Shown one piece after another: positions 27,944 to 35,278 of a stretch of 64,000 nt of DNA. A program made the translations under genes and the position numbers. The notes beneath the pieces were generated by a model. It saw only the letters and a program-made list of their open reading frames with translations. It did not search any database and was not told the origin of the DNA. Position 1 is the stretch's first letter. Every line of letters begins with the position of its first letter. The stretch is from assembly GCF_003711395.1 (NCBI RefSeq), contig NZ_PJRJ01000007.1:46788-110787 (forward strand), given 5' to 3'. The DNA comes from Acinetobacter sp. B51(2017) (GTDB lineage Bacteria > Pseudomonadota > Gammaproteobacteria > Pseudomonadales > Moraxellaceae).

Positions 27944-29410
27944 ATGCGTATCTTCCAGAGAATTCACACCAAGTTAAATTGGTCACTTCGTCGTTATATT
28001 GCTGTGGTGATTGCGATTTTATTGCTCAGCCTTGTAGCATCCGGTGTTTATCATATCTATAAACCCTTGCCTGAAGGTCTCAATTACACCGGCAAATTAC
28101 GTCATGCCGAAGTGGAATTTCTAAGTGATCAAACTTATGTTGATCAACATGGTAAGCCACACACGCAGCAGATGATTTTTGAGCGTATGCTGAAAATGAT
28201 TGATGATGCACAAAGCTTGATTGTGCTGGATATGTTTTTATTGAATGCGGAAACTGGCGAGTCGAAGCTTGAGCATCGACCATTAACCCAGCAGCTTACT
28301 CAAGCCTTAATTCAAAAGCGTTACCTCAATCCAAATATCGAAATTAAAGTGATTACTGATCCAATTAACTCAGTTTATGGTGGTGTGCAGCCTGAGCATT
28401 ATCGACAAATGCGCCAAGCCGGTATTGATGTGATTGAAACCGATTTAACCCCGTTACGTGCCTCTAATCCAACATGGTCAAGTTTTTGGTATTTATGTTG
28501 CCAAGGTATTCAAAATAACGCGCAAGGCGGTTGGTTACCCAATCCTGTTGGCGCAGGCAAAGTCACTTTACGTAGCTATTTAAATCTAGCCAACTTTAAA
28601 GCCAATCATCGTAAAGTTTTGGTGGTGGACTCAGCAACCGGTTGGCAAAGTTTAGTCACCTCCATGAATACCCATGATGGTAGCTCACGTCATTCTAATG
28701 TCGCGTTATGGGTCAAAGGGCATACCGCAATTGATGTGCTGAATACTGAACACAGCGTAGGGCAGATGTCCAAAGCCAATATGCCGATGGTGATTGTGGG
28801 TGATTTTGAAGCCGAAAAAACTCAGCCCCAAGTACAATTACTGACTGAAAAAGCCATTTATGATGCGGTTTTACAGAGTATTGCCAGTAGCAAAAAAGCT
28901 GGTGTAGAACTGGATTTAGCGATGTTTTATTTATCTGATCGCCGTGTGATTGAAGAGCTGATTGCAGCCCATGCGCGTGGGGTGAAAATTCGGGTTTTAT
29001 TAGATCCGAATAAAGATGCGTTTGGTCGCACTAAAAATGGTATTCCGAATCGTCCTGTGGCAGCAGAATTACATAAAGCGGGTATTGATGTACGTTGGTG
29101 TAATACCCAAGGTGAACAATGTCATAGCAAAATGCTAATTAAACGCGATGCTTACAATACAGAGATCATTTTAGGTTCAGCGAATTACACGGCACGTAAT
29201 TTAAAAAATTATAATTTAGAAAGTAATTTACGTGTAATTGGCGGTCGTGATGCACAGGTCTTTAAAGATGCAGCGCAGTATTTTAACACGGCTTGGTCAA
29301 ATTTAGACGGCAAGCAAATCAGTGTCGACTATGCCAAATATGCTGATGAGTCTACATTAAAATATGCGCTCTATCGCTTGATGGAATGGAGTGGGATCGG
29401 GACGTTTTAA
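27944..29410 (+). CDS. Phospholipase D-family (cardiolipin-synthase-like) protein
   Basis: 488 residues, one N-terminal TM helix (about 18-38), then two PLD half-domains. The first has HRKVLVVD near 221 (canonical H-x-K-x4-D); the second has HSKMLIKRD near 392, where the Asp is displaced by one position, followed by GSANYTARNLKNYNLESN. The family cleaves or transfers phosphodiesters, for example cardiolipin or phosphatidyl transfer at the membrane; the exact substrate is unknown. The ATG lies directly behind the znuD terminator with no promoter space and no good ribosome site, which is odd for a separate gene. Confidence 0.8.
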   Translation: MRIFQRIHTKLNWSLRRYIAVVIAILLLSLVASGVYHIYKPLPEGLNYTGKLRHAEVEFLSDQTYVDQHGKPHTQQMIFERMLKMIDDAQSLIVLDMFLLNAETGESKLEHRPLTQQLTQALIQKRYLNPNIEIKVITDPINSVYGGVQPEHYRQMRQAGIDVIETDLTPLRASNPTWSSFWYLCCQGIQNNAQGGWLPNPVGAGKVTLRSYLNLANFKANHRKVLVVDSATGWQSLVTSMNTHDGSSRHSNVALWVKGHTAIDVLNTEHSVGQMSKANMPMVIVGDFEAEKTQPQVQLLTEKAIYDAVLQSIASSKKAGVELDLAMFYLSDRRVIEELIAAHARGVKIRVLLDPNKDAFGRTKNGIPNRPVAAELHKAGIDVRWCNTQGEQCHSKMLIKRDAYNTEIILGSANYTARNLKNYNLESNLRVIGGRDAQVFKDAAQYFNTAWSNLDGKQISVDYAKYADESTLKYALYRLMEWSGIGTF

Positions 29411-29417
29411 TTTAAAT

Positions 29418-29448
29418 CCCTCCTAACCTCCCTTTAAAAAAGGGAGGA
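29418..29448 (-). repeat. Copy A of a dispersed CCTCCC-type hairpin element
   Basis: On the minus strand: CCTCCC, T/A-rich loop, GGGAGG, TTA, then GGAGGG. It has the same plan (stem, complementary stem, short gap, third copy of the stem) as the elements at 29479 and 48180, in opposite orientation to the next copy. Confidence 0.6.
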
Positions 29449-29478
29449 AACATCACTCTAAATAAAGAGAGAATATTT

Positions 29479-29510
29479 CCCTCTCCTTTGAGGAGAGGGC
29501 AAGGGAGAGG
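29479..29510 (+). repeat. Copy B of a dispersed CCTCTCC-type hairpin element
   Basis: CCCTCTCC (29479-29486), TTTGA loop, GGAGAGGG (29492-29499), CAA, GGGAGAGG (29503-29510). Almost the same as the element at 48180-48210. It follows the PLD-family gene and ends 8 bases before the convergent gene's stop codon. Confidence 0.7.
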
Positions 29511-29518
29511 TGTTGATT

Positions 29519-29974
29519 TTATGGCTGTGGATTTGGCGGTACGATCTGATCGAGTTCTTTATCGGTCATTTGATCAAGCTCTTCAATTTTGGTTTTAATT
29601 TTCCATTTCTCTGCATCATCTACAGGATTGGGTAAACGTGCTTCTAACCAATCACACACCACATCTGGTGGGAAATCAGCATGGTTACATTGAATTACCC
29701 AACATAAGAAATCTTTCGCTTCACCATTCATATAGGGTGGTGGCGAAACCGGTAAAAATTGCGTCGGTAAGCGTTCATTTTTAGAAATATAGTTTAAAAC
29801 GTGTCCCAATTCTTGCACAGTTTGCCATGCCAATGGATGTTCAACATTAATTTGAAACTTAAACCACCATGCATGCTGACCATCGGTGCCATAGCTTTCG
29901 ATTAACGCCTTACGCACACTTGGTACTTTGCAGAAATACTCATAGAGACGGTCGAAACTTAATTGTTCAGCCAC
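29519..29974 (-). CDS. Conserved hypothetical cytoplasmic protein
   Basis: 151 residues, no signal peptide or TM helix, acidic C-terminal tail ending DQIVPPNPQP. A mixed alpha/beta pattern with many aromatic residues (AWWFKFQINVEHPLAW) and no motif I recognise. The start at 29974 has no strong ribosome site. It is convergent with the PLD-family gene and divergent from the 30077 gene. Probably genus-restricted. Function unknown. Confidence 0.6.
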   Translation of the reverse strand: MAEQLSFDRLYEYFCKVPSVRKALIESYGTDGQHAWWFKFQINVEHPLAWQTVQELGHVLNYISKNERLPTQFLPVSPPPYMNGEAKDFLCWVIQCNHADFPPDVVCDWLEARLPNPVDDAEKWKIKTKIEELDQMTDKELDQIVPPNPQP

Positions 29975-30076
29975 AATACTTCACTCAGCCAGAAAAAAAG
30001 CTATCTTAACATAAACTTGGTTTTGCTTTAAAAGCCAAGTTGTTATGCTAGGGTCAAAGCAAATAAGGAGCATTAC

Positions 30077-30445
30077 ATGCGTCAATTTCTGACTTATACG
30101 CTATTACTTGCCTTGATGACTCCGCAAGTCTGGGCAGAGAGTCCTTGGGCAGGCTACCGTGGTGTAGAGAAAAAAGTGCAGCGCCCGATGCGCCCTAAAC
30201 CACCACATCCAGCGCAGTGGCCACGTCCACAGCCGCATGTTTCTATTCAATATCAAGGCCCCACGACTGTTACTCAAAATAGCCAAAGTTATAGCTTTGT
30301 AAATGGTCAGCCAGCCACGTCTTATATCCAAAGTTCCAACTATGTTTTTATTTCCGATTGGCAGCGTTTGGGCTTACCTACGCCACCAAGCGGTATGTAT
30401 TGGATTTATGAAAATGGGCGTTATGCTTTAGTGCCGCAGCGTTAA
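30077..30445 (+). CDS. Small secreted proline-rich protein, RcnB-like C-terminus
   Basis: 122 residues with a signal peptide (about 1-20, cleavage after VWA), a proline/arginine-rich segment (about 30-60), and a C-terminal segment ending GLPTPPSGMYWIYENGRYALV. 'L..PP.G.YW....G.Y.LV' resembles RcnB-family periplasmic proteins, a match by eye only. AAGGAG precedes the ATG by six bases. On the plus strand, TTGCTT with TATGCT 15 bases on could be the promoter. Function unknown; likely periplasmic. Confidence 0.6.
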   Translation: MRQFLTYTLLLALMTPQVWAESPWAGYRGVEKKVQRPMRPKPPHPAQWPRPQPHVSIQYQGPTTVTQNSQSYSFVNGQPATSYIQSSNYVFISDWQRLGLPTPPSGMYWIYENGRYALVPQR

Positions 30446-30568
30446 GCCAATTCATCATCTTCAGGGCGTGGATTTTTAGCTTGTGCTAACGGCCGATCTT
30501 GTCGTTTGCTGCGCATGACCGAAGGTTAATAGCATAAAGCAAAGCGCACCCTTTGCGGATTTGGCCAT
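30442..30568 (-). other. Possible frame-shifted small gene
   Basis: Two short overlapping frames lie here. One begins ATG at 30568 after AAGAGATAAAATC and runs 30 codons (MAKSAKGALCFMLLTFGH...). Another, ATG at 30516 to TAA at 30442, encodes RPLAQAKNPRPEDDELA, whose charged tail looks coding. A small indel near 30515-30525 would join them into one protein of about 42 residues. It could equally be chance. The rest of the 233-base gap up to 30678 holds only the terminator. Confidence 0.2.
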
Positions 30569-30635
30569 GATTTTATCTCTTAATTGCCGGATAGCTTTAT
30601 AAGAAAAATCATGCAATTTTGATGCATATTATGCT

Positions 30636-30665
30636 AAAAAAATACCTGCTCAAGGCAGGTATTTT
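30636..30665 (-). terminator. Terminator of the 30679 acyl-CoA dehydrogenase
   Basis: AAAATACCTGC/GCAGGTATTTT stem with TCAAG loop; on the minus strand a run of T follows. It starts 14 bases after the gene's stop. Confidence 0.85.
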
Positions 30666-30678
30666 AGAGATATAAACT

Positions 30679-32460
30679 TTAAGCCTGACGAGTAAAGTAT
30701 TCAGGGCTAAAGCTCATAATCACATCTGCGCCAGATTTAATTTTGTTGATGCGCATCGCCAGTTCCGGCAAAATGCGTTGTACAAAGTAAATCGCTAGGG
30801 TGAGTTTATCTTGATAAAAATCACCAGTTTTGCCTTGTGCTGCATGGGCAATACGCGCCAACATATAGCTAAAGCTCAGTAAGCCTACGGCATGTAAATA
30901 ATCCACCGCCACGGCATTGGCAAAGTTTGGATTTTCTTCGGCAGCCTCTAAAATAAATTGCGTCACCGATTCTAGTTCTGTGGCGGCATCTAAGGTCGCA
31001 TCTTTAATAAAATTCAGTTCTGCATCGAGTTGATTGGCAAAATCACGTATTTCATCAATATAGGCAGTTAAGAATTTGCCTTGGCATTTAATGGTTTTAC
31101 GGCCAATTAAATCTTGCGATTGAATGCCATTGGTGCCTTCATAAATTTGCGCAATACGTAAATCGCGTACGCATTGTTCCATGCCCCATTCACGGATATA
31201 ACCATGTCCGCCAAAACACATTTGTGCATCTAAAACGGCTTGAAAAGCGGTATCGGTTAAATAGGCTTTGGCAATGGGTGTCAACAGGGCAACACGCTCG
31301 TTGGCGGCTTTGACTGCTTCTGGGTCGTTAGAAAATTTAGTGATGTCCAGTTGCTGCGCCACATATACTGCAAAGGCACGCGAAGCTTCATTATTAACGC
31401 GCGTATTCAGCAACATACGACGTACATCGGCATGCACTAAAATGGAATCAGCAGCTTTGTCAGGAGATTGAACCCCTTCGGCACTGCGGCCTTGCAAACG
31501 ATCGGTGGCATATTGTGCGGCATTTTGGTAAGCAAATTCAGATGCGCCTAAACCTTGAATACCCATCGATAAGCGTTCGTAATTCATCATCACAAACATT
31601 GCTGCCAAGCCTTCATTTTCTTGACCGACAATAAAACCTTTGGCGCCATCAAAATTCATCACGCAAGTCGCAGAACCTTTAATCCCCATTTTATGTTCAA
31701 TCGAACCTGCTGCGACATGATTGCGCTCCCCTAAGGAGCCATCCTCATTGACTAAAATTTTAGGCACAATAAATAGCGAAATACCACGCGAACCTGCTGG
31801 GGCATCAGGCGTTTTAGCCAAAACCAGATGAATAATGTTTTCAGTTAAATCGTGATCACCGCCAGTAATGAAAATTTTAGTGCCAGTAATATTGTAAGAG
31901 CTGTCTGGATTTTTCTCGGCTTTAGTTTTAATGATGCCCAAATCGGTGCCGGCATGAGGTTCGGTTAGGCACATAGTGCCGGCCCATTCGCCGCTATACA
32001 TTTTAGGTAAATAGGTTTGTTTTTGTTGTTGTGAGGCATAACTATCTAAGGCTAAACCTGCACCAACAGAAAGTAGTGAATACAAGGTAAAGGCGGGATT
32101 GGTGGCAAACAGCATTTCATCGCTAAGCACGGTCAGCATTTTAGGCATGCCTTGTCCACCCCATTGTTCATCGGCACCTAAACCTAGCCAACCACCTTGC
32201 GCATATTGTTCAAAAGCGGCCTTAAATCCCTCAGGTGTCGTCACCACACCATCTTTAATTTGTGCACCTTGTTCATCGCCTGTACGGTTTAACGGCAATG
32301 TGACATTTTGGCTAAATTTAGCCATCTCTTCTAAAATGGCTTCTGCGGTTGCAGCATCCACATGGGAAAGTTTTGGAGTGGCTTGCCAAAAAGAAGGCGC
32401 ATGAAAAACATCATTGAGAATAAATTTCATATCCGCAAGTGGTGCATTATAGATTGGCAT
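30679..32460 (-). CDS. Acyl-CoA dehydrogenase (large, C-terminal-extended type)
   Basis: 593-residue flavoenzyme of the long acyl-CoA dehydrogenase subfamily. The FAD/substrate signature MCLTEPHAGTDLGIIKTKAE is near 159-178 (in two overlapping halves), the central domain has GGDHDLTENIIHLVLA, and the catalytic-base region reads IYEGTNGIQSQDLIGRK near 438 with the Glu typical of medium/long-chain enzymes. A C-terminal helical extension (about 470-590) distinguishes it from standard ~380-residue enzymes. GAGGTGAG precedes the ATG. It probably oxidises an acyl-CoA in fatty acid or related degradation; chain length is unknown. A related copy lies immediately upstream. Confidence 0.88.
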   Translation of the reverse strand: MPIYNAPLADMKFILNDVFHAPSFWQATPKLSHVDAATAEAILEEMAKFSQNVTLPLNRTGDEQGAQIKDGVVTTPEGFKAAFEQYAQGGWLGLGADEQWGGQGMPKMLTVLSDEMLFATNPAFTLYSLLSVGAGLALDSYASQQQKQTYLPKMYSGEWAGTMCLTEPHAGTDLGIIKTKAEKNPDSSYNITGTKIFITGGDHDLTENIIHLVLAKTPDAPAGSRGISLFIVPKILVNEDGSLGERNHVAAGSIEHKMGIKGSATCVMNFDGAKGFIVGQENEGLAAMFVMMNYERLSMGIQGLGASEFAYQNAAQYATDRLQGRSAEGVQSPDKAADSILVHADVRRMLLNTRVNNEASRAFAVYVAQQLDITKFSNDPEAVKAANERVALLTPIAKAYLTDTAFQAVLDAQMCFGGHGYIREWGMEQCVRDLRIAQIYEGTNGIQSQDLIGRKTIKCQGKFLTAYIDEIRDFANQLDAELNFIKDATLDAATELESVTQFILEAAEENPNFANAVAVDYLHAVGLLSFSYMLARIAHAAQGKTGDFYQDKLTLAIYFVQRILPELAMRINKIKSGADVIMSFSPEYFTRQA

Positions 32461-32507
32461 TATTGACTCACCTCGTTGTTGTATTTAATTGGTTTTGTGC
32501 TTTTTAT

Positions 32508-32541
32508 AAACAAAAGGGACGCTCATTGCAATGAGTGTCCC
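32508..32541 (-). terminator. Terminator between the two acyl-CoA dehydrogenases
   Basis: A 13-bp nearly perfect inverted repeat (GGGACGCTCATTG with CAATGAGTGTCCC, one G-T pair) followed on the minus strand by TTTTGTTT. It makes the two paralogues largely separate units. Confidence 0.75.
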
Positions 32542-32563
32542 TAGAACTGTGAAGGAAAATCAG

Positions 32564-34348
32564 TTAAAACGCAAAATGTTCGGCATCTAACTGCATTAAT
32601 GACTCAGCACCGGTTTCAATCACGGCAATGTGGGCGCATACCCGTGGTAGCAGTTTATTAAAGTAGAACTGCGCTGTGCTCATTTTGGCTTGGTAGAAAG
32701 CAGTTTCGCTGGTGCCTGCCGCCAAGGCTTGCTGTGCGGTAAATGCCATACGCGCCCAATAATAAGCCAGAGTGACATAACCGGCAAAGTGTAGGTAATC
32801 AACGGCTGCTGCACCCACTTCCTCAGGATTTTGCTGCGCATGTTCGGCAATTTCTTGCGTGATTTGAGCTAACTTTTGTGCCCATTTGGCCAATGGTGTG
32901 GTAAAGGCTTGCATCGCAGCATCATCTTGATGGCTATGAATAAACTCTTCAATGATGCTGGCAAAATCCTTCAGCAATTTACCTTTAGAACCTAAAACTT
33001 TGCGTCCTAATAAATCAATCGCTTGAATTTCTGTGGTGCCTTCATATAAACATGAGATTCGTGTGTCACGCACAATTTGTTCCATGCCATGTTCAGCAAT
33101 AAAGCCATGCCCACCAAATACTTGTACACCTTTGTTGGCAGCTTCATAACCAGTTTCGGTTAAAAATGCCTTGGCAATTGGGGTGAGTAGCGACAAAATA
33201 TTGTCGGCTTTTTCACGCGTTGCTGTATCTGCTGATTTTTCCACTACATCGGCATATTGGGCTAAATCATAAATTAAAGCACGACCACCTTCAGCAAAGG
33301 CCTTTTGCGTAAGCAGCATATTACGTACCGCAGGATGCACAATAATAGGATCGGCATCTTTTTCTGGGGCTTTAATCCCAGACAGTGAGCGCATGGCTAA
33401 ACGGTCTTTGGCATAGGCCAATGCACCTTGGAATGAACTTTCTGCGGCTGACAAACCTTGTACCGCTGTACCAATACGTGCCGTATTCATAAAGGTAAAC
33501 ATGCAGTTTAAACCGCGGTTTTCGGGGCCAATTAAGTAGCCTTTGGCGCCATCAAAGTTAATCACACAAGTGGCATTACCATGAATACCCATTTTATGTT
33601 CAATCGAGCCACAGCGTACGCCATTGGCCTGACCATCAATCAGTTTAGGCACAATAAAGAGTGAAATGCCTTTGGTGCCTTTTGGAGCGCCGGGTAAGCG
33701 TGCTAACACAATATGAATAATATTCTCTGCCATGTCATGTTCACCAGCAGAAATAAAGATTTTCTCACCGCTAATCGCATAGCTGCCGTCTGAGAGAGGT
33801 TCAGCTTTGGTACGGATAATACCTAAATCAGAACCTGCATGTGCTTCAGTCAAGCACATCGTCCCAGTCCATTCACCAGAAACTAATTTAGGTAAATACG
33901 TGGCTTTTTGTTCATCCGAACCATGATGTTCTAGGGTACGTACTGCACCGTGTGACAAACCTGGATACATCCCCCACGCCCAGTTGGCTGTACCCACCAT
34001 TTCAGAAATGGTAATACCTAAAGAATTGGGTAAACCTTGACCGCCAAATTCAGGGTCAGCAGAAAGCGAAGGGAAACCCAGCTCGATATATTTTTGATAG
34101 GCTGCTTTAAAACCGCTTGGTGTTGTCACCACACCATCTTTCCATGTGCAACCTTCTTGGTCACCCACTTGGTTTAATGGGGATAATTCATTTTCACAAA
34201 AATCCGCAGCAGCTTGTAAATATTGGTCAATCAATTCACGACTGACCGTATCCTGAAAGGCAGGCAAAGCAGCATAGTGTTGCTCAGCATTTAATACTTC
34301 ATGCAGTACAAATTGCATATCACGTAATGGCGCTTTGTATTGTGGCAT
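32564..34348 (-). CDS. Acyl-CoA dehydrogenase paralogue
   Basis: 594 residues, same architecture as the downstream gene: MCLTEAHAGSDLGIIRTKAE in the flavin region near 159-178, SAGEHDMAENIIHIVLA, and the catalytic-base motif CLYEGTTEIQAIDLLGRK near 431, plus the C-terminal helical extension. The two proteins are clearly homologous but diverged throughout, so this is an old duplication. GGGAGA lies before the ATG. The 270-base upstream region (34349-34618) must hold the promoter; it is A/T-rich, and I see no clear operator. Likely beta-oxidation-type enzyme with a different substrate preference. Confidence 0.88.
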   Translation of the reverse strand: MPQYKAPLRDMQFVLHEVLNAEQHYAALPAFQDTVSRELIDQYLQAAADFCENELSPLNQVGDQEGCTWKDGVVTTPSGFKAAYQKYIELGFPSLSADPEFGGQGLPNSLGITISEMVGTANWAWGMYPGLSHGAVRTLEHHGSDEQKATYLPKLVSGEWTGTMCLTEAHAGSDLGIIRTKAEPLSDGSYAISGEKIFISAGEHDMAENIIHIVLARLPGAPKGTKGISLFIVPKLIDGQANGVRCGSIEHKMGIHGNATCVINFDGAKGYLIGPENRGLNCMFTFMNTARIGTAVQGLSAAESSFQGALAYAKDRLAMRSLSGIKAPEKDADPIIVHPAVRNMLLTQKAFAEGGRALIYDLAQYADVVEKSADTATREKADNILSLLTPIAKAFLTETGYEAANKGVQVFGGHGFIAEHGMEQIVRDTRISCLYEGTTEIQAIDLLGRKVLGSKGKLLKDFASIIEEFIHSHQDDAAMQAFTTPLAKWAQKLAQITQEIAEHAQQNPEEVGAAAVDYLHFAGYVTLAYYWARMAFTAQQALAAGTSETAFYQAKMSTAQFYFNKLLPRVCAHIAVIETGAESLMQLDAEHFAF

Positions 34349-34570
34349 ATGATTATTCTCCCTTGATCAGGACCATCACTGGTGCTGAGTTATGTACTTA
34401 TACACATATTGAAATTTGATTCTTTTATATACTGAGATGAAAAAGTTGATCCAGTTGAAAGCATGACTTTAAAGTCAAAGAAAAAATTTGCAGCACTTCT
34501 AAGTATTTTAATTTATAAAAATTTTAAGCTAAAAAAACAGCCCTTATAGTCAATTTAAGTGGCAATTATG

Positions 34571-34602
34571 TAAAAAAAAAGACGCGGCAGGCACGTCTTT
34601 TG
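34571..34602 (-). terminator. Terminator of the 34619 lipoprotein gene
   Basis: AAAAGACG/CGTCTTTT stem with a 9-base loop; the minus strand continues with nine T. Confidence 0.85.
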
Positions 34603-34618
34603 ATCTAAGTTTAAAGCA

Positions 34619-35155
34619 TTAAGCTGCTTTGCTTTGAAGATTAGGCTTAAATTTGAGTTGGCATTGACCCTTGATGCTCTGTTCAGCAAATTTAATGTGT
34701 ACGGCTTTACCTGTGGTTTGACCTTGGCACGCAGTTTGAATGGCTTTTTGTTTGGCTTGACGTTCGGCTAAACGTAAATCAAATTGTTTCACCATTTCGG
34801 CACGTTGTGCATCTGTTAACACGGCATCACGTTTTAGCGGTGCGGCACGCTCTGACATTTTATAGTTTGATTTTAAAGCATGTTGACCACGTTCTGGCAT
34901 AAACACCATTTCACAGCTACCGTTAATACTACGTTGACCAGCGCTAATGCTCACATTTTCACCCGCCTTTTTACCGTCACAGGCTTGATTAATCGCTTGA
35001 TGCATACCGCGCATATGCTGTTTGGCCATACGTCCGTCTTGATGATGTTTCATCATACGTTCGTGTTTTGGCTGTTGTACTTGTGTCTGTGATTGACAGG
35101 CAGTGAGTGCCAATGCACCTGCGATAACCGTTGTTGCAATTGCTAACTTTTTCAT
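34619..35155 (-). CDS. Lipoprotein with internal duplication and an LTxxQ-like segment
   Basis: I start at the ATG at 35155 (MKKLAIATTV), with AGGGGC eight bases upstream, not at the upstream TTG. The 178-residue protein has a lipobox LALTAC with the lipidated Cys at 20. A ~33-residue unit occurs twice (about 55-87 and 139-171), each with a conserved A-C...G-x-C pair and the Q-R/Q-S-I-N/K-G core. Between them LTDAQRAEMVKQF recalls the LTxxQ motif of Spy/CpxP-type periplasmic chaperones, a family often controlled by envelope stress systems. It is divergent from baeS, with 123 bases between the starts. Function is not established. Confidence 0.6.
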   Translation of the reverse strand: MKKLAIATTVIAGALALTACQSQTQVQQPKHERMMKHHQDGRMAKQHMRGMHQAINQACDGKKAGENVSISAGQRSINGSCEMVFMPERGQHALKSNYKMSERAAPLKRDAVLTDAQRAEMVKQFDLRLAERQAKQKAIQTACQGQTTGKAVHIKFAEQSIKGQCQLKFKPNLQSKAA

Positions 35156-35278
35156 TGTGTTGCCCCTAAAACCCAATTTTTGTGCGTTCAAGATTAAATA
35201 ATAAAGATGAAGAAACAATGGAGAGTTTTTTATTATGCTGTTGGGTACAATAGCTCTCTCCAGTTTAGAGAGCCTCCT

